6,358 nt of DNA, from NCBI GenBank assembly GCA_031258665.1, contig JAIRML010000120.1, positions 1-6,358 of the forward strand, given 5' to 3'. This document shows, one piece after another, positions 1 through 4,174 of the stretch. The stretch's first letter is position 1; every line of letters begins with the position of its first letter. Origin of the DNA: Oscillospiraceae bacterium (GTDB lineage Bacteria; Bacillota; Clostridia; Oscillospirales; UBA929). The notes beneath the pieces were generated by a model. The model was not told the origin of the DNA, searched no databases, and saw only the letters and a list, made by a program, of their open reading frames with translations. The position numbers were made by a program, and so were the translations under genes.

Positions 1-59
1 CGCGGGGGTGGCCCGCGCCCCCCGCACGCAACCCCCGCTGTCGGCATCCCCCAAACGGT

Positions 60-118
60 AAAACGGGGGGGCGCCGCCCCCCCCCCAGGGGGGGGGCCCG
101 TCTCCCGCCGCGCGGCGG
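60..118 (-). terminator. Possible terminator region of the sigma operon (G/C-run hairpins)
   Basis: This is gene-free DNA downstream of the anti-sigma-like gene. It holds a perfect 14-base palindrome (CCGCCG/CGGCGG, 105-118), then runs of 9 G (88-96), 10 C (77-86) and 7 G (65-71) that can fold in competing ways: C77-86 with G88-96, or 65-72 with 76-83. Read on the minus strand, the second fold is followed by GTTTTA, a weak U-tract, so it could act as a poor intrinsic terminator. The T-run is only four bases long, so this is a guess. The rest of 1-134 shows no convincing gene. Confidence 0.3.
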
Positions 119-134
119 ATTCTCCCGGGGGGCG

Positions 135-1154
135 TCACCCGGGCGCTGCCGCGTCCCGCTCACCCGCGTCCACCGGCGTCGGCGTCGGCCGCGGGCCGGA
201 CGGACCGGCCTCCGCCCCCTCGCTTTGAAACGCCGTCTGCATGTCGGCGACGTTCTTGCTGATCAGCCACGCCTCCACGTCATCCAAAGATCCGGCTTCG
301 GTGAGCGACGGAAAAGCGTCCCGCTCATAGAGTACGCCATCCGGCTTTGCCAGGAACACAAAGCGCGTGTCGTCCGGCAATCCGTATTGGGCGACCTTGG
401 CCAACGGGATGATCTCGTCGCCGCTTTTCAACAGGGACTCTCGGTTGTACAGCGTGGCGTTGAAGATGGCCTCGTCTCCCACCGCCGTCTGCCCGGCGAC
501 GCCCATCGTGGAGGTCTGGTAGCCGCTTTCCTCGGCAAATTTCGTGATGGCGTTTTGAAACAAGACAGTCACTTCGTCGCCCTCGGCCAGGTCGCCGCGC
601 AAGACGCTGCCCACCTTGACTGTCACCAAGGCGCGGTAGTATTCGTCGCCGCGGCCAAACACGCCGCCCGCGAACTCTATCCTGAGATTCTGAACGTCCG
701 TCACTGTGCCGCGAAAAATATCCATCCGCATCGTCTCGACGCCGTTGTACCCGCGCAGGATCTCGTCCTCGGTCAGGTAGGCGAGCGAAGCCTCGCTCTG
801 TACGTTCGGCGCCTCGTCTATCGCGTAAATATTGAAGCCGCCGCCGGCCATCATGAGACCGTCCCGCGGGCGGGCGGCCACTCCGCCGGGAGCGCCGCCC
901 GCGTCAGCTTCAAGGCCGCCGCCGGCCAAAAAACCGCCGTCCGGCGACGACGGCGTTTTCACGAGCCGCGACACGGCAGCCGCCGCCGCGATTGCCAGGC
1001 ACACCGCCGCGGGGACAGCCCATCGCAGCCGCGGCGCGCGCGCCGGGCGGCGCACGTTCGCGTTGCGTGCGCCCTTGTCTTTCGAGGCGGCTTCTTCAAA
1101 CATATCGTCGTCGACATGGCCGATCGCCCGCATGGTTTTTATGGCGCTTTTCAT
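135..1154 (-). CDS. Single-pass membrane protein, probable anti-sigma factor of the upstream ECF sigma
   Basis: A 339-residue protein. I place the start at ATG 1154 because it overlaps the sigma stop codon as ATGA (1151-1154), the classic sign of translational coupling. A longer reading frame exists upstream, but it would lie inside the sigma gene. The first ~25 residues are a short cytoplasmic segment (IGHVDDDMFEEAA) of the kind found at the front of clostridial proteins paired with ECF sigma factors. A basic stretch follows, then one membrane helix at about residues 45-61 (WAVPAAVCLAIAAAAAV), a Gly/Ala-rich linker, and an extracytoplasmic domain to about residue 310. That domain contains a segment (YYRALVTVKVGSVLRGDLAEGDEVTV) that I cannot assign to a named fold. 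The tail is Pro/Gly-rich. The zinc-binding HxxxCxxC motif of classical anti-sigma factors is absent. The topology and operon position support sequestration of the sigma factor at the membrane, but the function is inferred from context. Confidence 0.75.
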   Translation of the reverse strand: MKSAIKTMRAIGHVDDDMFEEAASKDKGARNANVRRPARAPRLRWAVPAAVCLAIAAAAAVSRLVKTPSSPDGGFLAGGGLEADAGGAPGGVAARPRDGLMMAGGGFNIYAIDEAPNVQSEASLAYLTEDEILRGYNGVETMRMDIFRGTVTDVQNLRIEFAGGVFGRGDEYYRALVTVKVGSVLRGDLAEGDEVTVLFQNAITKFAEESGYQTSTMGVAGQTAVGDEAIFNATLYNRESLLKSGDEIIPLAKVAQYGLPDDTRFVFLAKPDGVLYERDAFPSLTEAGSLDDVEAWLISKNVADMQTAFQSEGAEAGPSGPRPTPTPVDAGERDAAAPG

Positions 1155-1696
1155 CGCAGCAAACCCTCGCTTTCCAGTTTCGTTTTCAGCCGATTCCGCA
1201 CACGGAGCAGGAGCGACTTGACCTTGCTCTCGCTGCAGCCGTACGCGGCGGCTATGTCTTGGATGCTGCACAGGCAGAGGTAGCGTTTGAGGAAGATGTC
1301 CCGGCGCTCGGCGGTCTCCCCGCGGAGGAAGGCGTTGATGGCGCGGGTTATCTCGCCCTCGTCGGTTTCCTCCGGCGCGGCAAGGTCGGCCAGTTCTTCG
1401 AGCGCAAGCGCAACCTCGCCCCCGCCGCGCTTTTGGGCATGGGACGCTTCGTAGCGGTCAAGCGCGAGGTTCCGCGTTATCCGGCCCAGGAAAGCGGTCA
1501 GTTTGCCCGGGCGCGCCGGAGGTATGGCGTTCCAAGCCCGCAGCCATGTCTCGTTGACGCACTCCTCCGCATCCTCGGCACTGTGCAGAATGTTGACGGC
1601 TATCCTCCGGCAGTAGCCGCCAAATTTGCCCGACACCTCGGCCAGCGCGTCCTCCGACCGCTGCCAGAACAGTTCGATGATCGATTCGTCGTCCAT
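1151..1696 (-). CDS. RNA polymerase sigma factor, ECF subfamily
   Basis: A 181-residue group 4 (ECF) sigma-70 factor, which would direct RNA polymerase to a small stress or envelope regulon. Region 2 spans about residues 6-88 and includes the -10 recognition and core-binding helix DAEECVNETWLRAWNAIPP (42-60) and LGRITRNLALDRY (70-82). Region 4 spans about 125-175, with the helix-turn-helix SIQDIAAAYGCSESKVKSLL (144-163) that reads the -35 element. There is no region 1 or 3, and the length is normal for ECF factors. The start at ATG 1696 is fixed by an AGGAGGGG ribosome binding site. The downstream gene overlaps by four bases and encodes a membrane protein that is its likely anti-sigma factor. 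An ECF-type promoter sequence about 290 bases upstream suggests autoregulation. Confidence 0.93.
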   Translation of the reverse strand: MDDESIIELFWQRSEDALAEVSGKFGGYCRRIAVNILHSAEDAEECVNETWLRAWNAIPPARPGKLTAFLGRITRNLALDRYEASHAQKRGGGEVALALEELADLAAPEETDEGEITRAINAFLRGETAERRDIFLKRYLCLCSIQDIAAAYGCSESKVKSLLLRVRNRLKTKLESEGLLR

Positions 1697-1701
1697 GGCC
1701 G

Positions 1702-1709
1702 CCCCTCCT
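1702..1709 (-). promoter_or_regulatory. Ribosome binding site of the ECF sigma gene
   Basis: AGGAGGGG on the minus strand, with its AGGAGG core seven bases before ATG 1696. It fixes the sigma start and shows that the hairpin-rich DNA just upstream lies in the leader, not in the coding region. Confidence 0.85.
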
Positions 1710-1722
1710 CAGTACGTTGGTA

Positions 1723-1749
1723 CCTTATTGCCGCTTCGCGGCAATAAGG
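1723..1749. repeat. Perfect 12-bp hairpin in the sigma leader
   Basis: CCTTATTGCCGC (1723-1734) and GCGGCAATAAGG (1738-1749) form a perfect 12-bp stem around a TTC loop. It lies about 14 bases before the sigma ribosome binding site on the minus strand. No T-run follows on either side, so it is not an ordinary intrinsic terminator. Its right arm touches the first base of the next inverted-repeat element. It could affect translation or stability of the sigma mRNA, or be the end of an inserted repeat. Confidence 0.75.
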
Positions 1750-1911
1750 GCGACCTCCGAAAACCCCATTCGCGCGTCTTTGCGGCCGATTCCCGTTTTC
1801 GCCGCGTTGCCGGAACCCCGCCATCCACAAAGGATGGCGGGAACCCGCCGCCTTGCGAAAAACAAAAATCTCCTCGCAAATCCATCGCAAAGCGGGTTTC
1901 CGGAGGTCGCC
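1749..1911. repeat. 163-bp element with 18-bp terminal inverted repeats and internal hairpins
   Basis: The ends, 1749-1766 and 1894-1911 (GGCGACCTCCG at the left, CGGAGGTCGCC at the right), are inverted repeats matching at 17 of 18 positions. Inside them are a nested 7-bp pairing (CTTTGCG 1778-1784 with CGCAAAG 1886-1892), a perfect 10-bp hairpin (CCCGCCATCC 1817-1826 with 1832-1841, loop ACAAA), and a 6-bp hairpin (TTGCGA 1853-1858 with TCGCAA 1874-1879). A competing pairing, AACCCGC (1842-1848) with GCGGGTT (1892-1898), is also possible. There is no convincing coding sequence. It could be a MITE-like mobile repeat or a branched RNA structure in the sigma leader. No target-site duplication is obvious. 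Confidence 0.6.
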
Positions 1912-1914
1912 TAA

Positions 1915-1959
1915 AAAACAAAATTTTGGGTTGTGGACTGCGGAGGCAACCCACGCTGG
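1915..1959. repeat. Dispersed repeat, copy A (AAAACAAAATTTTGGG plus hairpin)
   Basis: AAAACAAAATTTTGGG (1915-1930) runs into a hairpin, TGGGTTG (1927-1933) with CAACCCA (1947-1953), followed by CGCTGG. The same order (A-rich box, TTTTGGG, hairpin, CCCACG then a GG-ending tail) recurs at 2407-2455, and the first box recurs at 2275-2291. Against copy C one stem base pair changes from T-A to C-G on both sides, as expected if the hairpin is kept by selection. Two copies are too few to prove this. Confidence 0.6.
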
Positions 1960-1987
1960 ACGAAAAATGTCCCGCCTCACTTATAAA

Positions 1988-2013
1988 GACGGGAAAACTC
2001 CGCGTCGGTTGCG
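1988..2013 (-). promoter_or_regulatory. Candidate ECF-type promoter for the sigma/anti-sigma operon
   Basis: On the minus strand CGCAAC (2013-2008) is followed after 16 bases by CGTC (1991-1988), then TTTATAAG. Firmicute ECF promoters typically have an AAC-containing -35 element and CGTC at -10 with this spacing (as for the sigma X, M and V class), so this fits an autoregulated ECF promoter. Transcription would start near 1981, giving a leader of roughly 285 bases that carries copy A, the inverted-repeat element and the 12-bp hairpin before the sigma start. It is inferred from motif match alone. Confidence 0.45.
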
Positions 2014-2230
2014 CCGGAAACGATGACCCCCGCTCGCAGACGCGCGCAAAACAGCGTTTGGGGGAGATATAAAGAAGATTGGTTGAGGGAATCGTATGAG
2101 AAAATTATCCACCGCATTCCATTTTTGTTATCAAAATATTTGGCGACAGCTGGCATCGTCCTGGAGTAGGTGACGCCCGTCGCCGGGCACCCTCCGAATC
2201 ATTATCTGCCACCTGGGACTTCAAAATGTA
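2014..2230. other. Gene-poor spacer with one possible 25-codon ORF
   Basis: No established gene was recognised here. One short frame, ATG 2096 to TGA 2171-2173 on the plus strand, encodes a 25-residue basic peptide (MRKLSTAFHFCYQNIW...). It has GAGGGA (2085-2090) five bases upstream as a plausible ribosome binding site, but no clear promoter. A GC hairpin (GCCCG 2175-2179 with CGGGC 2184-2188, extended by GGT/ACC with a three-base bulge) follows the stop codon directly and has no T-run. Base composition falls from GC-rich to AT-rich around 2065-2160, then rises again. The stretch could be decayed insertion DNA. Confidence 0.35.
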
Positions 2231-2259
2231 TTGACAGCGTGAGCAATTTGTGATACGAT
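2231..2259 (+). promoter_or_regulatory. Sigma-A promoter of the toxin-antitoxin operon
   Basis: A perfect -35 box, TTGACA (2231-2236), a 17-base spacer, and a good -10 box, TACGAT (2254-2259). Transcription should start near 2266. The first gene therefore has a leader of about 200 bases, which rules out the upstream ATG at 2258 as the antitoxin start. I saw no convincing palindromic operator overlapping the boxes. Confidence 0.8.
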
Positions 2260-2274
2260 GAGATGCATAGTAAC

Positions 2275-2404
2275 AAAACAAGAATTTTGGGGGGCAGATC
2301 CCATCTGCGGTTTGCGGAATTCATTTCCGCAAACCGCACCCCGCGAGGCGCCTCAGCGCCTCGATCCAACCCCCATGTTGTTGAAAAACAAAGTTTTTCA
2401 ACAA
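2275..2404 (+). repeat. Multi-hairpin leader element, starting with repeat copy B
   Basis: Starts with AAAACAAGAATTTTGGG (2275-2291), a copy of the dispersed repeat box. TGGGGG (2288-2293) can pair with CCCCCA (2370-2375) to close a branched structure. Within it are GCAGAT/ATCTGC (2294-2299 with 2303-2308), a perfect 13-bp hairpin (2307-2319 with 2325-2337, loop TTCAT; two bases shared with the previous helix), and a perfect 8-bp hairpin (CGAGGCGC 2344-2351 with 2356-2363, loop CTCA). A fourth hairpin follows outside: a perfect 12-bp stem, TTGTTGAAAAAC (2378-2389) with 2393-2404, loop AAA. It lies wholly in the predicted leader of the antitoxin mRNA. It is open in several reading frames but has no ribosome binding site, so I do not call it coding. 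It may be a mobile repeat, a regulatory RNA, or both. Confidence 0.6.
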
Positions 2405-2406
2405 AT

Positions 2407-2448
2407 AAAACAAGAATTTGGGCTGTGGGCTGCGGGGGGGCAGCCCAC
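2407..2448 (+). repeat. Dispersed repeat, copy C, with hairpin next to the antitoxin RBS
   Basis: AAAACAAGAATTTGGG (2407-2422) is followed by tandem TGGGCTG TGGGCTG (2419-2432), either copy of which can pair with CAGCCCA (2441-2447). The best fold is a perfect 9-bp stem, GTGGGCTGC (2425-2433) with 2440-2448, around six G. The tail CCCACGTTAGGGG runs into the ribosome binding site four bases after the hairpin. Folding here could plausibly affect access to the ribosome binding site. The alignment with copy A is clear apart from a short extra run of G. Confidence 0.6.
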
Positions 2449-2451
2449 GTT

Positions 2452-2457
2452 AGGGGA
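2452..2457 (+). promoter_or_regulatory. Ribosome binding site choosing the GTG start of the antitoxin
   Basis: AGGGGA, seven bases before GTG 2465. It is the only good ribosome binding site near the beginning of the recognisable antitoxin domain, and it decides the start. The long in-frame extension upstream is repeat DNA. Confidence 0.6.
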
Positions 2458-2464
2458 TGACACT

Positions 2465-2758
2465 GTGGCAACTGCAAATATAAACGTACGAACAGACGCA
2501 GCGATAAAGGCGCAGGCACAACAAATATTCGAGTCCATGGGACTTGACTTGTCCACAGCGGTCAATCTTTTTCTCAGACAAACGGTGCGGATGAACAACC
2601 TGCCGTTTGTGGTGGGAGCGGCGTGCATTCGTCCAGATGAGCAGCAGGCAGCACCGCCGCAGGTGAGACGTAAGCCTATGTACGGTTGTGCCAAAGACAA
2701 AATATGGATATCCGACGACTTTGACGAACCGCTTGACGACTTCAAGGAGTATACGTGA
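2465..2758 (+). CDS. Antitoxin with RelB/DinJ-type N-terminus and VapB/Phd-like C-terminus
   Basis: A 97-residue protein starting at GTG 2465. Residues 5-47 (NINVRTDAAIKAQAQQIFES, then MGLDLSTAVNLFLRQ) match the ribbon-helix-helix DNA-binding domain of RelB/DinJ antitoxins, which dimerise and bind their own promoter. The middle is a Pro/Gln-rich linker. The last ~25 residues (GCAKDKIWISDDFDEPLDDF, 74-93) resemble the toxin-binding tail of Phd- and DUF2281-type antitoxins that accompany PIN toxins, not the usual RelB or DinJ tail. The gene lies directly before the PIN toxin gene, the stop and start codons overlapping as TGATG. Expected role: neutralise the toxin and repress the operon. The family call rests on residue patterns, and the mosaic reading is inference. 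Confidence 0.85.
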   Translation: MATANINVRTDAAIKAQAQQIFESMGLDLSTAVNLFLRQTVRMNNLPFVVGAACIRPDEQQAAPPQVRRKPMYGCAKDKIWISDDFDEPLDDFKEYT

Positions 2759-3138
2759 TGAGATATTTAATCGACACGCATGTTGCTCTTTGGCTCTTGA
2801 AAGGCGAGCAAATCTCCGAAACAGCGAAGGCCGCTCTCGATGATGTCACTGCGGAAGTGTTTGTCAGTATCGTTTCCGCTTGGGAAATCGCCGTAAAAAT
2901 CGGCGCAGGGAAGCTGAAATACGATGGTGGCGTTAAGGCTTTTATCGATGATGTGAAACTGAATGAGTTTAAGTTGCTCGGGGTAGAAACATCATACATT
3001 GAGAAGATAGAAGAGCTCGAATATCATCACCGTGACCCGTTCGACAGACTGCTCATCGCTACGGCGATCGTTGATGATATGACGTTTCTCTCCGCTGACG
3101 AAAACGTGCCGAAATACGATGTAAATTGGCTCTGGTAG
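2758..3138 (+). CDS. PIN-domain ribonuclease toxin (VapC-like)
   Basis: A 126-residue single PIN domain, a metal-dependent RNase that blocks translation when not bound by its antitoxin. The acidic active-site residues are in their usual places: D6 (RYLIDTHVALWLL), E43 (VSAWEIAVKIGAGKL), D93 and D96 (HHRDPFDRLLIATA) and D114 (FLSADENV). The sequence pattern is that of the COG3744 group, whose usual partner is a Phd/VapB-type antitoxin. I chose ATG 2758 because AAGGAG (2744-2749) lies eight bases upstream and the ATG overlaps the antitoxin stop by one base. A GTG three bases earlier is also possible. It is co-transcribed with the antitoxin from the promoter at 2231. GC content is lower than in the flanking genes, which suggests transfer. 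No clear terminator lies in the 33 bases before the convergent next gene. Confidence 0.93.
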   Translation: MRYLIDTHVALWLLKGEQISETAKAALDDVTAEVFVSIVSAWEIAVKIGAGKLKYDGGVKAFIDDVKLNEFKLLGVETSYIEKIEELEYHHRDPFDRLLIATAIVDDMTFLSADENVPKYDVNWLW

Positions 3139-3171
3139 CCCAAATCCCAACCGTGGTGAACACAAAAGCAG

Positions 3172-3906
3172 TCAGATCTGAATGGCGGCGGTGTACACAT
3201 AGCCGTCCGGCGCCGGCGCCGGACTCGGCGCGTCCGCCGAGATCCCCTTGACGGCGACCCCCTCGTGCGCCAGCCCCAGCACGGCGTGGCAGAGCGCGAT
3301 CCCCATGTCCACCTGGTTCATCCGGCCAAACAGCGCGGCCTTCACAAGCCCCAGCCTTTTGCGGTACGCGTGGATGAACTCCCCCGCCCGCACAAAGCGC
3401 CACGGCTGGCTGTTGGCGGCGCTGGGGGCCAGCCGCACCGCCTCAAACGCGTGTTGCAAACCGGCGTCGGCCACCACCTCCTCTATGGGCTTGCGGTCAA
3501 ATTCCGCCGCGCCCGCGCGCGCGAGCGGCCCGGCGGCGTTTCCGACCTTCAGGCAGATGGCGTAGCTCAGCGGCGGTTCACACGCGATGTCCTTCGGCGC
3601 CTTTCCCATGCCGAACCAGAGGCGGCCCAACCCCTGCCCATGCAGCGCCAGGTCGAGCTGCTGGAGCAAAAAGCCGATGTTCGCGTTCCCGCCGGCGGTG
3701 TCCTCGCCGTAGGCGTACACCCTGTGTAACACGCCGCCGTTTTCGGGCTCGCACACCAGCTTGTACCTCTCCTCCGCAAACAGCGGCACAAGGCCGCCGA
3801 GCGCACCGCGAACCGCGTCGATTTGTGCCGCCGACAGCGGTGTCCCTGTGTATTTCCGAATGGATTTGCGCGTGAATATGTGCGGATACAAATCGGGATG
3901 TAACAT
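3172..3906 (-). CDS. Nitroreductase-family protein (TM1586-like)
   Basis: A 244-residue protein resembling the putative TM nitroreductase family (PF14512), flavin-binding proteins with a duplicated nitroreductase-like fold and mostly unknown substrates. The N-terminal FTRKSIRKYTGTPLS (11-25) is the usual phosphate-contacting segment of FMN nitroreductases. The second half has LAPSAANSQPWRF (159-171), the typical flavin-site motif, and NQVDMGIALCHAVLGLAHEG (197-216), a core helix of the fold. The start at ATG 3906 is supported by AGGAGG (3916-3921), nine bases upstream. It lies downstream of the tRNA terminator on the same strand, so it needs its own promoter, and I found no strong one in 3907-3979. 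It is convergent with the toxin gene. It probably reduces nitro or quinone compounds, but the true substrate is not visible. Confidence 0.85.
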   Translation of the reverse strand: MLHPDLYPHIFTRKSIRKYTGTPLSAAQIDAVRGALGGLVPLFAEERYKLVCEPENGGVLHRVYAYGEDTAGGNANIGFLLQQLDLALHGQGLGRLWFGMGKAPKDIACEPPLSYAICLKVGNAAGPLARAGAAEFDRKPIEEVVADAGLQHAFEAVRLAPSAANSQPWRFVRAGEFIHAYRKRLGLVKAALFGRMNQVDMGIALCHAVLGLAHEGVAVKGISADAPSPAPAPDGYVYTAAIQI

Positions 3907-3979
3907 CGTGCCGCGCCTCCTGTCTACGCTTCAAATATCCAAAATCTTCCAATATCTCCACAGGCAGCGTCGCCTTTAC

Positions 3980-4012
3980 AAAAAAATCTCCGCCAAGAAA
4001 CCTTGACGGAGA
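3980..4012 (-). terminator. Intrinsic terminator of the tRNA-Thr transcript
   Basis: On the minus strand an 11-bp stem (TCTCCGTCAAG, loop GTTT, CTTGGCGGAGA) is followed at once by seven T (3986-3980). One position is a G-U pair in minus-strand RNA but an A-C mismatch on the other strand, which confirms the direction. It starts only three bases after the tRNA CCA end. Confidence 0.92.
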
Positions 4013-4014
4013 CA

Positions 4015-4090
4015 TGGAGCTGGTGAGCGGACTCGAACCGCTGACCTGCTGATTACGAATCAGCTGCTCTACCTGCTGAGCTACACCAGC
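4015..4090 (-). tRNA. tRNA-Thr, anticodon CGT (reads ACG)
   Basis: A complete 76-nucleotide cloverleaf on the minus strand. The acceptor stem is GCTGGTG/CACCAGC with discriminator T and an encoded CCA (4015-4017). The D arm is GCTC/GAGC with loop AGCAGGTA. The anticodon arm is GCTGA, TTCGTAA, TCAGC, which puts CGT at positions 34-36 for threonine. The variable loop is AGGTC and the T arm is AGCGG, TTCGAGT, CCGCT. All stems pair perfectly. It has its own promoter upstream and terminator downstream, so it is an independent transcription unit. Confidence 0.98.
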
Positions 4091-4126
4091 AAGGCCTGGG
4101 CGGCGCGGAAAACCACACCGAAGAAT

Positions 4127-4155
4127 AGTGTATCACATTTCCCACGCGGAGTCAA
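4127..4155 (-). promoter_or_regulatory. Sigma-A promoter of the tRNA-Thr gene
   Basis: On the minus strand TTGACT (4155-4150), a 17-base spacer, and TACACT (4132-4127). Transcription would start near 4120, about 30 bases before the mature tRNA 5' end. The -35 box begins 19 bases past the rmuC stop codon. Confidence 0.85.
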
Positions 4156-4174
4156 TGACCAGTTGTCAGCCTTG

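Noticed and set aside
225..1283. A 352-codon open frame on the plus strand
   Set aside because: It is antisense to the anti-sigma-like gene and the end of the sigma gene. It lacks recognisable domains and is Arg/His-rich, as expected of an accidental frame in GC-rich DNA.
2165..2195. A T-box antiterminator-like motif on the minus strand (GGGTG...)
   Set aside because: The conserved GGTACCGCG core of T-box leaders is missing, and no aminoacyl-tRNA or amino-acid gene follows.
2240..2276. A palindromic operator over the toxin-antitoxin promoter (TTGT...ACAA)
   Set aside because: Only a few end bases match as an inverted repeat, too few to tell from chance.
1723..2448. A CRISPR array, suggested by several repeats with spacers
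   Set aside because: The repeats are not evenly spaced, differ in length, have unequal hairpins, and no cas genes are present.
2258..2464. An in-frame 69-codon extension at the front of the antitoxin from ATG 2258
   Set aside because: The ATG lies inside the -10 box of the promoter, has no ribosome binding site, and the extension translates only repeat hairpins. GTG 2465 with AGGGGA fits the family start.
2202..2519. A 105-codon minus-strand frame across the repeats and the antitoxin start
   Set aside because: It overlaps the promoter, the repeats and the antitoxin gene antisense. Repeat DNA here is open in several frames at once, so openness is not evidence of coding.
4015..4090. A tRNA attachment site for an integrated element
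   Set aside because: No duplicated tRNA 3' end and no integrase are visible in the window. The tRNA has its normal promoter and terminator, and the foreign-looking module is separated from it by another gene.
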